From: Gordionus sp. m RMFG-2023 | Lineage: Eukaryota; Nematomorpha; Gordioida; Chordodea; Parachordodidae | Assembly (NCBI RefSeq): GCF_954871325.1 | Contig: NC_088777.1 | Location: 53,792,703-53,856,702 of the forward strand | Length of the DNA stretch: 64,000 nucleotides | Reading direction: 5' to 3' | Shown: positions 61,704-64,000 of the stretch, piece after piece | Layout: every line of letters starts with the position of its first letter | Numbering within the stretch: position 1 is the stretch's first letter | Made by a program: the position numbers and the translations under genes | Notes under the pieces: generated by a model | The model's input: the letters and a program-made list of their open reading frames with translations, nothing else | What the model was told of the DNA's origin: nothing | The model's database searches: none

Positions 61704-61880
61704 TGAGAGACCCTCAGGCCATAATTTACCCGGATGTGGCCGGGCCGGAAATTATTTTTAAAAAATGATATCCGGGCCGGGCCTGATATTTTAAAACCGA
61801 ATATTTGAAATAAATATATTTTCAAAAATAAAACCCGGGCCGGGACCTACAAATGATACCTCTGGCGGGGACTGAATAAA
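61704..61880. mobile_element. GC-rich CCGGGCC-type element with hAT-like ends
   Basis: GAGAGACCCTCAGGCC at the left and GATACCTCTG (minus strand CAGAGGTATC) at the right bound blocks GTGGCCGGGCCGG, ATATCCGGGCCGGGCC and AAACCCGGGCCGGGACC. AAAACCGAATATTTGAAAT inside is shared with the 51.5-kb copy. The ends resemble CAGAG-type hAT termini; no target duplication was confirmed. Confidence 0.55.
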
Positions 61881-62110
61881 TTTTATACCTCTTAGATCAA
61901 ATATAATCTACTTTTAAAAATGATTTTTAAGGGATGATAATGGTATATATATTTTTTTTTAAAAATATGCCTTATTATTGCATTTGAAAAATGTTCCCTA
62001 TATAATACCATCTAAATATTATCGAAGAAATTATATTAGAGAAAGAGTGGTCAAATGAAATTGAAAAAAAAATAATAAAAAATTTTGAAAAATTTGTGAA
62101 GATCGTAATT

Positions 62111-62283
62111 TTCAATTGGACATAAGATAACCCAATATTTTTAAAAAATTTAATTTTAACGTTTCCCCCCATAATTTATCGATTTTCAAATTAGCCTTCA
62201 ATTGGACATAAGATAACCCAATATTTTTAAAAAATTTAATTTTAACGTTTCCCCCCCATAATTTATCGATTTTCAAATTAGCC
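62111..62283. repeat. 86-bp tandem duplication
   Basis: TTCAATTGGACATAAGATAA through GATTTTCAAATTAGCC occurs twice head to tail. The only clear difference is one extra C in the C-run of the second copy. Confidence 0.94.
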
Positions 62284-62770
62284 AATTAACATTAGATTCA
62301 ATATTCGTACTTAATTTAGTTTTTAATCTAAAACTAATTATTTAACAAAATAAAAACCTCAAATTTTGCACCTCGAAACTCTATTATGCCAGGGTTAGTA
62401 TAAAATAGCAAAGAGCTAAAATTACGTTAATTTAATATGATGCGTATAAAATATGCCTCACAAATTTTTAATCCAAAATTGAAAGGAACCAATCAAAAAT
62501 CTTGATTTTCCTGATCATCATTTAATAATCCAGGTAATTTAATCACAATATATATTTTTTTTTCAAAAATTAATCATTTATATAAAAATATGGTAAATTT
62601 ATTTTAAAGTTAAATAACGGTGACAGAGAGCTATTACATTATCCGACAGTGATGGGGGTCTTAGCAAAAAAAAGCGGTATCAGAGCATTTATGACAATAA
62701 CATATGGGCCTTCCCCTTAATTCATTCCTCAGTTTCCCTTCTCTGACCCCATCATTTCTCAGCCCAGTAA

Positions 62771-62956
62771 TCAAAAAGGAGGGGGGGGGGGGGTTCTTCT
62801 AAAACAAAATTTATCCCCAAACTTGGCCTCAAAATTTGTTTCTAATACCATATAAAACAAGACTTTTTTCCCCCACCAACTGAAGTTCCCTGGCAACAGG
62901 TCTGGCCACTTCCTGTAGACAGACTCATTTTGAATCTGGTACATCACCCCAGTCAT
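62771..62956 (-). other. GC-balanced open frame of unknown nature
   Basis: About 60 codons are open on the minus strand from an ATG at 62,956 (MTGVMYQIQNESVYRKW; LLPGNFSWWGKK), running into a 12-base G/C homopolymer at 62,781. Composition differs sharply from the flanks. It may be a remnant of a dispersed repeat or an exon. I do not recognise it. Confidence 0.25.
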
Positions 62957-63419
62957 CGTGTAAAAAATAGTGGAATATAATTATTCAATTTTAAAATCGT
63001 GATTTTTGAAAAATTTGGTGTTATTAATACAATTTATATATATATAAATATAAATATGACAATGGTTATAAAAACATTATTTCATAATTTTGTTTGCAAT
63101 TTTTTATTTACATTACTAAAAATCAGGATAAAATTTCCCCTAAATAAAAAGAGGAAAAAAATTTTTTTTTTCATTATATCGATATTATTTTTATTTACAA
63201 AATAAAAACTATTTTGACAAATGAGTTTGCAACATTAATTTCAACTATTCAAAAGGTTCACCTCATGAAGGAAAAAATGGATGGATAACGCCGTAGACTG
63301 ACGTCACTTATAAAGGGTTCTTAAGCCAGCCGTGGACAAATTTGATTGGCTGTAGTAGGGGCCATTGAAAGCATTTTGTTTAGATCCTTATCCAATGGCT
63401 CGTAAGTTAGTAGTTAATA

Positions 63420-63560
63420 TTAGAGATCTGCAAAGTTAAGCCCGGCCCGAGTCCGGCCCGAACGGGCTTCGGGCCGGGTCGGTAAATTTTTTTAAAAAAA
63501 TTTCGGGTTCGGGCCGGGTCGGCAAAACTTTTTTTTAAAAAAAATTTAGGGTAGTTTATT
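63420..63560. repeat. GC-rich CCGGGCC-type repeat
   Basis: AGAGATCTGCAAAGTTAAGC then CCCGGCCCGAGTCCGGCCCG, CTTCGGGCCGGGTCGG and TTCGGGCCGGGTCGGC blocks separated by T/A runs. Confidence 0.6.
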
Positions 63561-63624
63561 GGTGGGGCTATTATGATGTGCCATTTTGTCAATATTATTA
63601 TCCGTGAGGTTAACCCTGTTCCTA

Positions 63625-63890
63625 CCGTTTTTTTTCTGAAATATGGAGGCAAATTCCATTAAATAAATTTGACTTAAATGCTAGCTATAAAATAATATTA
63701 AATTTTAAAAATATTTCACTCATCCTACTGTTTTTTTTTCTGAAACATGGAGGCAAATTCCATTATATAAATTTGACTTAAATGCTAGCTATAAAATAAT
63801 ATTAAATTTTAAAAAATATTTCACTCATCCTACTGTTTTTTTTTCTGAAATATGGAGGCAAATTCAATTAAATAAATTTGACTTACTACT
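63625..63890. repeat. ~104-bp tandem repeat, about 2.5 copies
   Basis: The block containing CTGAAATATGGAGGCAAATT and GACTTAAATGCTAGCTATAA recurs with the TGGAGGC word at 63,644, 63,748 and 63,853. Copies differ at a few positions. The third copy diverges after TTTGACTTA. Confidence 0.94.
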
Positions 63891-64000
63891 TTATTATTAA
63901 CACTCACAAATCATAATTAGTTTAATTTAACTTATAAACATTAATTGATTTTAAATTTAATAATATTCATTCTTACTATATTATTAGATTTTTAACTTGT

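Overview
The window is nuclear DNA from a eukaryote, most likely an invertebrate animal. It is strongly AT-rich, and genes are split by GT-AG introns from about 47 bp to about 6 kb. There are no bacterial-style operons. Two genes belong to families whose details point to Metazoa: a myosin-light-chain-kinase/twitchin-type kinase with the HLDLKPEN catalytic loop, and a gamma-type casein kinase 1. Exons stand out as GC-balanced islands in AT-rich surroundings. I cannot assign a phylum from sequence alone.

Layout. 1-3 kb (- strand): four exons of an MLCK/twitchin-like kinase domain, one intron of which holds a long (CTTT)n run, with a degenerate telomere-like (CCCTAA) array just upstream. 3.3-22 kb: mostly repeats and unassigned AT-rich DNA: CAGCTG-core inverted-repeat elements, short hAT-like elements with TAGTGTTG ends, (AAAG)n microsatellites, a LINE-like 3' tail, and one orphan candidate exon near 7.9 kb. 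22-26 kb: LINE and Ty3/Gypsy debris, then a 1,356-bp hAT element with a perfect 8-bp target duplication that contains a snap-back repeat and a broken transposase exon. 31.0-44.9 kb (+ strand): a complete ribonucleotide reductase large-subunit (RRM1) gene, reconstructed here as 15 coding exons. They total 2,553 nt, an intact frame for 850 residues, and an E2F-type site lies just before the start codon. Its ~5.9-kb fourth intron holds a composite inverted-repeat element carrying gag zinc-knuckle sequence on both arms and a Gypsy integrase fragment between them. 46.2-46.6 kb: an unidentified coding exon on the - strand. 53.1-56.7 kb: a hAT miniature element and, 0.8 kb away, a 2.66-kb hAT element with a decayed, intron-containing transposase. 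57.4-58.4 kb (- strand): the large catalytic exon of casein kinase 1 gamma. 59-64 kb: simple repeats, tandem duplications and GC-rich CCGGGCC-type repeats.

The host genes (two kinases and the enzyme that makes dNTPs) show no functional cluster. The dominant theme is mobile DNA: at least five short inverted-repeat families, many copies with recognisable target duplications, several inside host-gene introns. Exon boundaries were read by eye from splice signals, frame continuity and recall of homologous proteins; no search was run.
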